A DNA stretch of 64,000 nucleotides from Platerodrilus igneus (Eukaryota; Arthropoda; Insecta; Coleoptera; Lycidae). The translations under genes were made by a program, and so were the position numbers. The stretch is taken from positions 1 through 64,000 of the forward strand of contig JARFIW010001340.1 in the NCBI GenBank assembly GCA_036346225.1, given 5' to 3'. The number at the start of each line of letters is the position of its first letter. Within the stretch, counting starts at the first letter, position 1. A model generated the notes under the pieces. That model saw only the letters and a list, made by a program, of their open reading frames with translations, had not been told where the DNA came from and ran no database searches. This document shows positions 13,261-23,756 of this stretch, piece by piece.

Positions 13261-13509
13261 TTACTTTAAAACTTCCATCTGAATATCTACCAACAATTTT
13301 ATAAACCCCATCTCCTCGATTATTTCCATAAAATCATCCAAATCCTCGGACATTACTGACACAGCAGTACAGTGCTGTATTGTTTCCTCGTAGGACTGGT
13401 ACACAAGACATTTTTCTCCTTCTATCGAAAACCCTTGCCCGCATTCTGCTTTTTTTACTCGTAGAGCATTGCAACATCTTCGAATAATCTTCCCAAAGTC
13501 TTTATACAT
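13261..13509 (-). CDS. Hypothetical small protein beside the old Polinton
   Basis: An 82-residue frame from an ATG at 13509. It has four or five cysteines in the first half (RCCNALRVKKAECG) and an acidic/hydrophobic second half (DLDDFMEIIEEMGF). I do not recognise it. It lies just past the end of the decayed minus-strand Polinton cluster and may be part of it, but could be chance. Confidence 0.3.
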   Translation of the reverse strand: MYKDFGKIIRRCCNALRVKKAECGQGFSIEGEKCLVYQSYEETIQHCTAVSVMSEDLDDFMEIIEEMGFIKLLVDIQMEVLK

Positions 13510-13700
13510 ATTTGTTTAATCGCCTCTTTAAACTGTATAATCGACAAATTATAACTTCTACGCGAACAGTCCTTTTATATGAGCTACTCTTGTTCGGATA
13601 TGCCCCGATTGGGCCCGATTTGTGTTACGCTTATTCTATTATACCTTCCTCTCTCGATTCTACTATTATAGATACCCCTCTAGTGCCAGGATAAACGCTA

Positions 13701-14066
13701 TTAACTATACGTATCAGATTGGGAATTATACTTTTCTCCATAAACCGACTTCATTTTTAACCAACACGTCCACGTAATAAAGATGTACAGACGCGTCGTC
13801 AACTGGTAACTTAATCTTTTTATAAAGTTCGCCTCTGTTTTCAACTTTAATCTTCTTTCTAAGTTTTGGCACTTTTCCGCTATTCCTTGTGACTGGGAAG
13901 CGGTGATTTGCAAAGGCTCAAGCAATTGTTTATAAGCCTCTTTAAATTCTTGTTGAGAAGTAGTATATCCTTTTTTTTTGCGTTCCACAAACTTCTTTCG
14001 TACGGCATCCTGCATAAAATGAAGCTTACGTTTATTTGCAATAAAATCTTTAACGTCCGTCATCAT
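13701..14066 (-). pseudogene. DUF8207-like Polinton protein, N-terminal part
   Basis: The N-terminal 50 residues (MQDAVRKKFVERKKKG, then KQLLEPLQ) align with the start of the fuller protein at 44623 (TIRKKFLDFKRDQ, QLLEPLKSL). The conserved C-terminal part seen there (GLLRLL, then YVHWDSPAELV) is missing. It starts 17 bp past the end of the packaging ATPase, the same gene order as in the complete Polinton. The function is unknown; the family recurs beside Polinton ATPases in insects. The last 40 residues probably lie after a frameshift. Confidence 0.6.
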
Positions 14067-14083
14067 GAAACTTGGGATTGGGG

Positions 14084-14969
14084 CTAACCATTAACTTCTT
14101 CTTCTATATTTATATACTCATCGAAATTTCTCCTATATCGTCCCTTATCCAAATCAAAATCTTCTACAATAGTAATAAAACTATGTTTCGAGTCACCACC
14201 ATTTCAGCATCTCTGAAAAATTTCTTTAAATTTTATAAAGGGCATATCACTGCTAACATGATTTAGAAAGATATGCCAAAGATTTGGATCATCCTGCTTC
14301 CATATTGAAATAACATTAGCGTTATCTCTAAGTCTGTACTTCACTGTGCTGGCATACGTTTGACATAAGTAAAAGGAATCAATACTCTTATGTCTACCGA
14401 AAGAGAAAAACTTGCGATCTTGGTTTGTTCGTTTGCAGGAATATCATCAAAGACAATAATTGAATCTTCTTTAGCATCCTCTGGCCGAATCAAATCGTCG
14501 TAGTTCCCAAATTCGTGGTAACCAATATCTTCTTTTAAGGGTTCAAATACACTTCTTAACAGTTCATACTTTGGCTGATATAAACTTTTAGAAAACACAT
14601 AGACGTTTTGGAATCTAAGTCCATTCTCATGTAAAATGAGAGCTATTAGAGCGTTAGTTTTTCACAACTAGATGGTTCGACGAATATTGCCCTTATATTG
14701 GATAGGAACAAAGATCCATGTTTACCAACTTCCTTTGCACTAGAAGTGGTATATGCATCAAAGTCTTGTATAGATATTTTAACTTCTTGTTTTGCAGCTT
14801 CCATATCCGGGATATTTAATTCTCTACTTTTATTTCGAGCACCAAGTTCATCGAGGTGATCGCGTAGCGTTGTTCTAGGTACATTGTACGATTTACTAGC
14901 TTTACGTGTATTTAACACACCTTGCTGAATTTCACTAATTCCTTTCTCTAAAAATTGCTTGGTGTACAT
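14084..14969 (-). pseudogene. Psq-HTH / FtsK-HerA-type packaging ATPase fusion, broken
   Basis: Residues about 1-45 form a Pipsqueak-type helix-turn-helix (NTRKASKSYNVPRTTLRDHL), usually a DNA-binding module of transposases and transcription factors. After a linker the frame enters an A32-like packaging ATPase: KHGSLFLSNIRAIFV, a damaged Walker A (VEPSSCEK, the glycines lost), SKSLYQPKYELL and Walker B SIIVFDDI near 14460. Frameshifts occur near 14645 and 14420, and a stop near 14215. The family C-terminus (DKGRYRRNFDEYI) runs to a stop at 14084-14086. The fusion lies in one continuous frame, so it predates the decay or arose by a join. Confidence 0.75.
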
Positions 14970-15039
14970 CTTTGAAATATACAGCTAAGACTGATTCAAA
15001 AAAGCACTCTTTTATACTAAATAGTTCATCTTCACCCGC

Positions 15040-15130
15040 CTGCCCGCCCGCCAGAGCGCTCTGCCCGTCCGCTCACCAGCGCTGGGTTGTCCAGCGCACT
15101 CTCCCGCCCGCCCGCCAACCGGTCGCCTGC
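15040..15130. repeat. GC-rich CCCGCCCGC low-complexity tract
   Basis: A cytosine-rich run of CCCGC(C/T)CGC-type units stands out sharply from the surrounding AT-rich DNA. It separates the ATPase pseudogene from its duplicated tail. Confidence 0.6.
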
Positions 15131-15204
15131 TCATCCGTCAAACTATGTAGTTATAACATCAAAACTTATGATATAATTAAAACAACATAGATTGTAAACT
15201 ATTG

Positions 15205-15345
15205 ACCATTTATGTCATCTCAAATATTTATATACTCGTCGAAATTCTTCCTATACCGTCCTTTATCAATATCAAAATCTTTGACAATAGTTATAAAATT
15301 TTGTTCCGGATCACCACCATTCCAAACCACTTTAGCCAACCATTT
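15205..15345 (-). pseudogene. Second copy of the ATPase C-terminus
   Basis: The reverse strand again encodes the end of the packaging ATPase (FITIVKDFDIDKGRYRKNFDEY), closely matching 14084-14200 with differences. Either a partial duplication occurred or two related elements lie side by side. Nothing upstream of the tail is preserved. Confidence 0.65.
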
Positions 15346-15429
15346 AATTAAAAGAATCAGATCAATATAAAAATTTATTTAAAAAAACTATAAAATCATT
15401 TTAATTAAAGAATCAAATTAATATAAAAT

Positions 15430-15905
15430 TCAAAAAATAGTATTCTTTAAATTACAAACGTTCTGCTTGGCGCAGTTCAGAAAATTTTTCGAATGCAATA
15501 AACAATGGTTAGATTGACTATCTTTTCGTAACGGCTTCGAATTTGCAATACCAAACTGTTCAAGATTCACAACTTCGTTAGCTGGAAGGTAGCGGGTGAT
15601 GATGTTTTTCTTTAACAACCTTTTACATAAACGGTTCCATGTACACATACTATTTCTTGCAAAAATAAACCTAAACGTTGAGCTGATAATTCATTGGTCG
15701 CAGGGATGTCCCAGTCTAACCCGTGTAGGCAATTTTTACAAAACTTGGTATGTCTTCGGAAACCCTCACCCAAGTTTTCACTTTTTAACGGCATATTCAG
15801 AATTTCGTGCCATAACTCTTCCGTTCTAACATTCAGTACAACTATATCTTCCACAAAGAATTCGCTTGACTTGTACTGGAAGCCCTGGATATCCACAACA
15901 TACAT
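15430..15905 (-). pseudogene. DIQGF-type Polinton-associated protein (RNase H-like?)
   Basis: It starts MYVVDIQGFQYKSSEFFVEDI at 15905. A cysteine patch (KFCKNCLHGLDWDIPATNE) follows, and after a frameshift near 15615 a C-terminal block HCLLHSKNFLNCAKQNVCNLK. I recall this pattern from uncharacterised insect proteins linked to Polintons and viral elements. A VVDIQGF-like start would suit the first acidic residue of an exonuclease/RNase H fold, but this is unproven. A TATA box lies about 20-30 bp upstream of the ATG. Confidence 0.5.
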
Positions 15906-15920
15906 GTTTTCTCTTCGAGA

Positions 15921-15935
15921 GCTTATTTATAAATT
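15921..15935 (-). promoter_or_regulatory. TATA box of the DIQGF-type gene
   Basis: On the minus strand AATTTATAAATAAGC lies 16-30 bp before the ATG, the same TATAAATA style as the other viral promoters in this window. No initiator was identified. Confidence 0.45.
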
Positions 15936-15944
15936 ACCAAACTT

Positions 15945-16165
15945 TGAGGTTGGGTTGGGTTAAGTTAGTTTAAAATCTACTGGGTAGGTTAGATAGCACG
16001 AAAAACTGATAGGTTAGGTTAGTTGGACTTGTCAGGAGTTAAATTAGCTAGTGTTGTCTGGAGTTGGGTTAGGTTAGTTGGACTTGTGTTGACTTAGGTT
16101 AGATAGCAGTAAAAATTGATAGGTTAGGTCAGCGCGGCGCTGACCTAACCTGCCAATTTTTCGTG
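15945..16165. repeat. TTAGG-like interstitial repeats and palindrome
   Basis: Repeated GGTTAGGTTAGT / GGGTTAGGTTAG blocks separated by GGACTTGT spacers recall the insect telomere repeat TTAGG but are degenerate. The stretch ends in a near-perfect inverted repeat: 16111-16135 against 16136-16161, centred on CAGCGC/GGCGCTG, with two mismatches. It could form a hairpin of about 25 bp. Confidence 0.6.
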
Positions 16166-16429
16166 TTAAGTGATGTGAAGTGATGGATATGGAGGTGTAG
16201 GGATGTAGAGTGAGGTGGAGTGATGTGGAATGATCTATTGTGCCAGAACTAACATAGCTTATCTACGATTACATAAGTTTAGTATTGGAGAATTAGCTTC
16301 ATTTAACGTATTAAATACAAATGTCAATCTCGAATAAACGAGGATTAAATTACAGAATTGGAAGTTTCGATTTTTTGTAGGAATATTTAACTAGGTGGAA
16401 ATGACCTAATACTTAACGTATAACTAGCA

Positions 16430-18480
16430 AACACATAGGGAATCATATAGCGGATTTAGTGAGCGATCCAGATGCTCGAGGCAATGTTTTTAGATCTAGT
16501 TTTGATAAAGGATATGGAACTACAAGACTAGAGACATAAATATATCTACGTTGTTAGAAATTGTTATGTGGCAGAAAATGTGTATTGTCCATTAAAAGAC
16601 TATCTAGCTGGATGGAAGATGACAAATTGGTTTCCGAAGTGTATGTACATATTTGGTATAACTTAGGAGATTACAGTTTTAGTCGCCGGGTCTTGCCTCG
16701 ATACGTGCCAGGCTGGAGTAAACCGTACTTCTGGCGGCCGCCGACTTTGGAGGTGATCTCGATAACTTTCGGCCGATTCTAAAAAGTACACATGTTATAG
16801 GTTTTCCATATGTGCTTACGTTCGTTCGTCTTTGGCAACTTCTGGTTCTCGTTCTATAGTGTTTATAAGGGAGCATCGTTCTTAAACGTAAACGAAGTAA
16901 TTTTGTAGTCGACAGTAGCTAGAACGGTAAACATGAGCTCCTCCAAGGTGATTAACGTTCCTCAACTTCTTGGGAATAAAGTTAAACTAACAAATGAGCG
17001 ATTTGGATTGTGATTGCTAACAGAAAATTGTGTACAACAATAGTTTAGTTACCGATATTGGTAATATTTGTTACGTTAGAGGTGAACGGATGCTGACTGG
17101 TGGACTACATACGCCAATTACAGAACTATTTTGTAACAATATAATGCTAGATAAAATTTGCGACCTTTCTGACGCCGAACAAAAGAATTTTTATTCTAAA
17201 GAAGAAAATTATGGTGCTTTTAACAGCTATCTACGAGAAACGTTCGACAGGGTTGTTTCCTCTAGGTATGATGTTAAAGCTAAACTTCCGTTTTCTCTAG
17301 AGAGCACTAACAGGATGGGGCACGGAGTAAAGGTAATTATCGGAAAAAGCAGGTCTCGAGAATATTAATAAAAAATTCAAAAATCCGATATGTGTTCCGT
17401 ACAAAGTGGAACTAGCTGATGTTAAGTTGGAAACTTTAATGGAAGAAAACAAAAGATGATGCTATCTGTTTGACGCGGATATAACCTATACAACAAATTT
17501 GTGTATCAAATAACAAGTCCCGGTGTTAATAAACAACTGGAATAAGTTGTCAGACAAGCTACAAAATAGATGTTGTTTAGTGTATAATAACCTACTACAG
17601 TACGCATATTGGGGGGGACAGCAATAGTAGAAATAGTAAACATTAAAGCAGGTAGTACATATTTAATACAATCTGCAGCCGCATATTCTACAATCCCTAA
17701 AGACATAATTGTTCTAAGTCAGGGTTAGTTAATACACCTACCATTTCTCCGAGGTTGTAAGACAACACATAACTATTGGTAACAAACTCTATCCGTTTAC
17801 GATAAAAGAAATTACCCCTTTATGAGCGCCATACGCTGTAAGTGGGAGAAAAAGACAGCTGGAATTGGAAGAAATGGATGCAAAAAGACGGAAGTTGGAC
17901 TATATGGAAAATACCTGGCAATGCGAGAACAGTACAAAGATGTATTGGACATAAAACATCTAATTAGACAAAATGAGGAAAAATTAAAAGATTATTTTAT
18001 GTGCCGGTGGACCGACTTAGTTACATCTGGATTTTACGAGCTATATGCATTTGTGGTTGGTAAGAAAGACTTTTTAGATTTGTGGGTGTCCTTGCGAAAC
18101 GGGATAGTATTAAACTGGTATACTATTTAAAAAGTTTTCTAAGAACGCATTTATCAAATTGGCAGATGACATAGACGAACTAAGGAAGGTGGGGTTCGTA
18201 ACACTGGAGTACACCACACGTAAAGGGGTTCCGCTAAATATTGTCTATTAGCCCAATAATGAACTTTTCGGATCGTTTAAAACCTATGAGGTAACAACCT
18301 ATAAGGGTCATATATTCCCATGCAACTATACAATTGTGTGTGGGAGAATCAGGTTTGTCCCCAATAACAACAAGCGGATATCGACCAAGCCAACAAGATA
18401 CGTATGCAGGAGATAGTTGAAAAGCTACGATTAAAAGACTGCCGCAAGCTGCAAGAATTAATACAATTAAAATTATTATG
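16430..18480 (+). pseudogene. Unrecognised decayed reading frames
   Basis: Several coding-looking plus-strand segments lie in succession: a start-like MSSSKVINVPQLLGNKVKL at about 16933, an open frame 17030-17368 (KICDLSDAEQKNFYSKEEN), a continuation near 17370-17457 (NPICVPYKVELADVKLETL), an open frame 17822-18130 and a tail near 18140-18250 (KLADDIDELRKVGFVTLEY). Stops and frame changes separate them. The position, opposite to PolB-2, suggests structural genes of the old Polinton, but I cannot match them to capsid, penton or protease. Confidence 0.35.
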
Positions 18481-18589
18481 TCTTTTTAAAATGTATTTGA
18501 ATACATGAGGACGAAAATCTATAGCATTGGTTCCTTTTTAACATTGTAAGGTACTCAGTCGTAGTTTTCAGTATATTTTCTTTCAGCTT

Positions 18590-21500
18590 CTATTCATGGA
18601 GTATACAGGTTTCTTGCAACATTTCATAGATTATCAACTTTTCAATTTTTTGTATCCATAAAGGGGTGAGGTGTGATTTTGAAAAAAACTTTAGTTTGGT
18701 GGAATTGAGTCTGTAGATTTTTGTCTCGGTTCTCGTAACCACCTCGGAGTGTACTGTTCTCTTGATGTTTCTGGAAATAATATTTATAGGTTCCGACGAG
18801 GTTAAAATCATGTTTTTGATACTCTTAAAGTTTATGAGCTGGGCAGCTGAGTAGTTAAGTGAAATACCTTTCACCTTGCAAACACAGTGTTCCTGTAGTT
18901 TATCGATAGAGAAGAACTTGTAAACCAGACACAAATTCGGTAATATAGCTTCCTGATCCGTGTGCTTCCAACTCGTCTGTCATGTCGCCTACAAATTTTC
19001 CAATGGGGAAGTCGTATTCTCCGGGTCTAGAAACAAATTATAGAGTCTGTATCAAAATACAAAACCCTCGTTTTCAGTATTTTTCTTAATCTTCTTTGGG
19101 AATTAAATGACTCATAGTTTTTAAAATCATCTTTATTTACGTTTCGATCCATGACCTAGAATCGTTGTCGAAACAATAATAACTTCAAGTTTGACATTTA
19201 TGACATAAATTGAAGGTGACTTTGATTTATTGATGTTCGATATATTTGGTTTGAGTACATTAGGTGAAAATTTTAAAGTTTAATAGAATGATTGCCTTCA
19301 ATTTGTGTTGCGGTCTGGAACCGACTTTTTAGGTAGCCAATACGCTTAACGTAAAATCAGCTGATTAATTTTTATTGGTAATTTCAAATAAATTCAATAA
19401 TTTGATGTTTGGAAAACATTTTTTAACATGTTTCTATTTATACTGTTGAGAGGATGGTTATTAAAGAAGTGTGTGATTACGTTACCGTAAGGCTTAAGCA
19501 GCCGGGGGCTGCTAATATGCCTATTGTTAGTAATTAGTTGTTGTATGTATAAATAGGAATCAAGTATGTAAGCTGTATTTCATGTAAATATTGGAAGGAA
19601 AACCCAGGAAAAACTTGCAATGCTACCTAGATATTGTGGACGTTTGATTTTCATTTGTTATTTTTTTTAGTAATGGAATCGATTGCTTACTGAAAGTCAC
19701 GGATTCGTTTGCTACGCAGTTATTTTTATGTAGGGTTATATAAGCAGCTTCTTTGATTTTGCGTATTTGACAACGATCCTAGGTCATGGATCAAAACGTA
19801 AATAAAGATTATTTTAAAAACTATGAGTGATTTAATTCTCAAAGAAGATTAAGAAAAATACTAAACAAACCACAACGAACATACAGGGAGTATTTACCTC
19901 GTTTTCAGTTTTTCAAGATAACTGTAGAGTTATAGTCTTGCTTGTGCAGTTACGTATGCCGCAATAACGACGTTTACTGTAGCTTGCACATTGTAAGCCT
20001 CCTCTCTATACTGCCAATTAACAATCACAGTGTCTTCGTTAACTGGCATTGCATGATTTATAATTATCCTAGGGTTCGACAACATTATAAAAAACTCTCC
20101 GGAGTTGTTAATAATATTTGTTTTTGGCTGGTTCTCTTTTTGCCCCAGTTTTCCCCAAAATGAATTAAGCGTGAGTTTAGCTAAAGATAGTAGACCGGGA
20201 TTATTTACAATCCCATTGTACTCAATTTGGGTTCATTTCACTCCCACATGTACGGCACAAGACGAACAAGGGTTTGCCGTTCGTCTTTGTAGGCAGTACC
20301 GGAAAATAAAGATCTTGCGGTGGAAGGATCGTGCATTTGATTAATCCTTCTGTTACCCCTAAGAATAGCTGTTCACAATCTTCTCCCACGCAAACTATAG
20401 AGTGTCCCATGGGAAATTTTTCGTATTTGTATACCCACGGATATAAAGAGCAGACGTCTACGTATTTAATTTTTTCATCTTGTTTATTAGCCTTATAGTA
20501 TTCAAAAGTGTTTCCCGTACGATCACCATAGAAAGCATCACGTGGGTTTAATGGAGTTTGTACAACCAACGGATGGTGTAAGACGTATGTTCGTAATTCT
20601 CCATTTTCAATTACATGTGATCGAAACTTACACTCCCACATCTCAATAACATCATATCCTAATTCTTTTAGTTTCTCCATTTTAGCCACAGTAGCCTCTC
20701 GTCTTGTACTCAGTATTTGGCCGGGATCATTGTGTAAAGGGTTGTTTCCGCCGTATTTGAAACAATTGATGTTAATTTGACGCTGCTTTTCTTCCCAAAC
20801 AAGCCACTGAATAGCTATTTTAGACTGGTTACCGCGTTATCTATAGCCACCTTTAGGGACAATCCCAATGGTATTTGGTTTAAGAAACTGGCATCGATAT
20901 ACCTTGTTACAAGTTGAAGCAATAGTACACGCTTCTGTAAATGGACACACGCCACTTGTTTCAAGCATTTGCGGTCTGAATTTTAGACATGCAGTAGTCA
21001 AAAATTTCACATCTGAAATACAGTAGTCGAATAGGTGGCACTGTATCTCAAACCTATCATCCTTGTGCTTCTGGTACCACTTCATAAACGTTTCCCTATC
21101 ATCTTCGTTCATAGTGTCTGGCTCATAAAATTCGATGGGAGGTAAAAGTCCTACATAATTTGCGTTAGTGGCGGTGTTAAACAGGTGAGGAAAATACCCT
21201 TTCTTAAAACTTTCTCACAGTTCAAACGCTTTGGAAAGTTTGGATAAAGCCATTGAAAAATAATTAAGGGAGTCCAAAAACTGCACATTTTCCATCGTCA
21301 GCGATATTATTTTCGTTCCTCTCATGATGAGTTCCGGCTTTAAATCTGTTTCTGTTAATATATAATTTAAACAGAATTAGTGGTCAAAGGCTTGTCCGTT
21401 ATGAGCAATAACTACCAGGTGTTTAAACTTTTTTCTTGATGTTAAAATATACTTCATAAAATTACGAATGGCATTGTCCCTATATACAATCTGTCTATAA

Positions 21501-22190
21501 CCACGTTTCTGGCAAGAGTGCAGATGATCTTCATTTAAAGACATATCACATCTAGAAGCTAATACACATAAGTTAGGTTCATGTAGGTGATTACCGTTCT
21601 CTAATATTCTTTCTTGTCTCGTCTCTAAATTATAGAAAACAAAAAGAACACCTTTCAAATTTGGCTTTCCGGTATCAGGTTTCATATAACAGAGGTGGTA
21701 TTCTGGAACGTGAGCGCAACATATTTTACAATATACTTCGCCACAACTGTGCTCGCGATTATTTCTCATCGTTTTTGAGCAACCTTTACACAGTTAAATT
21801 TTTTCGCATATACCTTTTGTTTTATGATTCGTCAAACACGGTTGGCCCTTAAATTCCCGATTGCACAATTCACACACAATATTAAGTTCTTTTTCACAAG
21901 GAGGAGTTTGCAGGCAGCAGGGACAAGTGTTTTCACACGTATGTTTGTCTTTGGTATTGTAATTTGTGTGGCACTTCTCACAAAAGTACGTACAACAGAA
22001 TGCGGTTGTAAGGAATGTTATAACATTGTAATGTCCTTTGTGGTATAATAAACTTAACGATGGCCTTCTGCAGACCCTTCAAAAATTATATCGCGTCCCT
22101 GAGTGCCATAACTATAAACAACAATTCTGTAGTTTATAAGATGCTCTTGAAATTGCTGTAGAGAATATTCATGATTATAAAGCGTTTATT
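18590..22190 (-). pseudogene. PolB-2: Polinton DNA polymerase B of a second lineage, broken
   Basis: Reading from about 22190 downwards: a damaged lead-in, cysteine-rich zinc modules (CEKCHTNYNTKDKHTCENTC, then CELCNREFKG), ExoI FVFYNLETRQ near 21640 (the usual Asp is Asn), ExoII HNGQAFDH at 21380, an ExoIII-like YCISDVKFLT near 21020, LNPRDAFYGDRTGN, motif A YVDVCSLYP near 20455, motif B LAKLTLNSFWGK near 20170, motif C FDTDS near 19040 and a C-terminus SEVVTRTETKIYRLNSTK ending at 18590. At least six frameshifts or stops are visible. Motif details (DVCSLYPW, TLNSFWGK) differ from PolB-1 and PolB-3, so it belongs to another Polinton branch. A fold-back insertion lies between motifs B and C. 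Confidence 0.9.
19076..19862. mobile_element. Fold-back MITE inserted in PolB-2
   Basis: Inverted repeats of about 95 bp (19076-19172 and 19766-19862, starting AGTATTTTTCTTAATC) enclose about 590 bp without a gene. CCTCGTTTTCAGT occurs at both sides of the interruption (19066-19078 and 19897-19909), and the polymerase frame stops at one copy and resumes at the other. The extra 34 bp at the right side is unexplained. It is a non-autonomous DNA element of unknown superfamily, younger than PolB-2. Confidence 0.75.
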
Positions 22191-22194
22191 TTCG

Positions 22195-23028
22195 TTAATC
22201 ACGTATGAATTTCTCAATAAACGGTATTTATCATTAATCTTAGCTAAAAATACACAATAATTAATGAATATTAATGATGTTTTGTTGTCATAATGCGCAG
22301 GTTAGAATTATTCTACATTTCAGATTAAAATGATAACTATCCATCTTGAATTTGCAACGTCTGATTATACGGAATGTAGGTTAAGGTCAGACAGGTAAGT
22401 GGCCACTGTACTTGCTAACACAATGAATATTGAACATTATTATGTAATTTTTATTACGATTTCCTGATCTTATTGTATTATATGGTAAATTAATTAACAA
22501 GAAATTCATTATCAATAGGTACTAGGTATTATTGAGACTTATATTACACTCGAAGTAAACTGAAAACCTCGTCAGTTATCCAAGGAAGGACGTTGACTTT
22601 TATTTGTTGATGATGCAACTCATTTATCCCTAGTAGTATAATGTTTATTTATTGCAATATCAAAAATTTAACCTGATGTAGAAAAAGTATTAAATAATTA
22701 CAAGAGGATGCTACAGCTTATATCGCCGCGGATATTTATTTAATTATACTGAAAGCTTAAAAATGGAATGTAAATCTTACCAAACACGTATATTCTAATA
22801 GCTTTTCAATTTTCGTTAAATACGTCAATATACGGATGTAATGAGAATGGCTGTACCTCAGAATAAGTACAATCCCAGTGTTAATCATGCGAATTTTACC
22901 CAAACTTCAAAAAGGTTTTCATATTTAGATTAGAAGCAGACGCACTTTTAAGCTAATGTTCAAAAATAAATTAAATTGTTTATGTGCTCGGTCTGCATTA
23001 CTAAGAGAGTGAATGTACTTACATCGAT
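22195..23028. other. Non-coding stretch, nothing recognised
   Basis: AT-rich intergenic DNA with no supported gene or repeat. Confidence 0.35.
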
Positions 23029-23029
23029 T

Positions 23030-23101
23030 AGCTCTGTGGCCTAGTGGTTAGAGTACTTGCTTTGCATGCAGGCGACCTGGGTTCGAATCCCGCTTTAGCC
23101 A
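23030..23101 (+). tRNA. tRNA-Ala(UGC)-like sequence, possibly a pseudogene
   Basis: A perfect B box (GGTTCGAATCC) and a good A box (TGGCCTAGTGG) frame an anticodon arm CTTGC-TTTGCAT-GCAGG whose loop gives UGC. A TTTTTT pol III terminator follows at 23104. The acceptor stem pairs poorly (AGCTCTG against TTTAGCC) and the D stem has mismatches, so it may be a tRNA pseudogene or a SINE head rather than a working tRNA. Confidence 0.55.
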
Positions 23102-23119
23102 ACTTTTTTCTGCAAGAGC

Positions 23120-23750
23120 TGTTTATCGTAGCTATAGTGACGTCATATGTCGGCAAACATCGTAAGGCCACGCCCTTCAAAAGAATTTTCCCACGCTGAC
23201 TAAGAAATTTCCCACGGTCTTTAAAATTTTCCCAGACTCAAGTGACCCCATACCTACTAACGTTTATTTTTAAGTATTTAAATGCTTAAAGTGGCGATAT
23301 GAGCTACATTTAATTCGTCCTAAGAGGTGACCCATGATAATCCTCCTCTTTGAAATAATCACTACAAAATATAGTAGTAAAGTATGACAACATTTTTCTG
23401 TGTAATGTAGGTAGCCACAGTGTTAATTTAAGCTTGTTTAATTATTTGTATTTATTTTAATGGGCGAAATGTACATAATCCTATTTGATTGAAGATAAAA
23501 GTTCACTAATTGGATAAGATCATAATTTTTTTATGAGGTTTTGTAACGCTTGAATAATTTTTACTATTTGAAGACATTAGCCACTTTGAACCTCTATATA
23601 ATTTAATTTTAATTAACTGCTCTAAAACAAGTAATCAGTGTTCTTTGCATTGGTTCAACCAGTTAGGGAAGTCTATTTGTAGTTTTATTAATATACTATT
23701 TTTAATTTTTTGTGAACTGCATTTTGAGTCTTACAAAGAGTAAAATAGGT
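23120..23750. other. Non-coding stretch, nothing recognised
   Basis: AT-rich. It may include the 3' flank of the transposase element below, but no TIR was found by eye. Confidence 0.35.
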
Positions 23751-23756
23751 ATTAAA

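Noticed and set aside
15945..16100. True telomere
   Set aside because: The TTAGG units are degenerate, interspersed and embedded in ordinary sequence on both sides.
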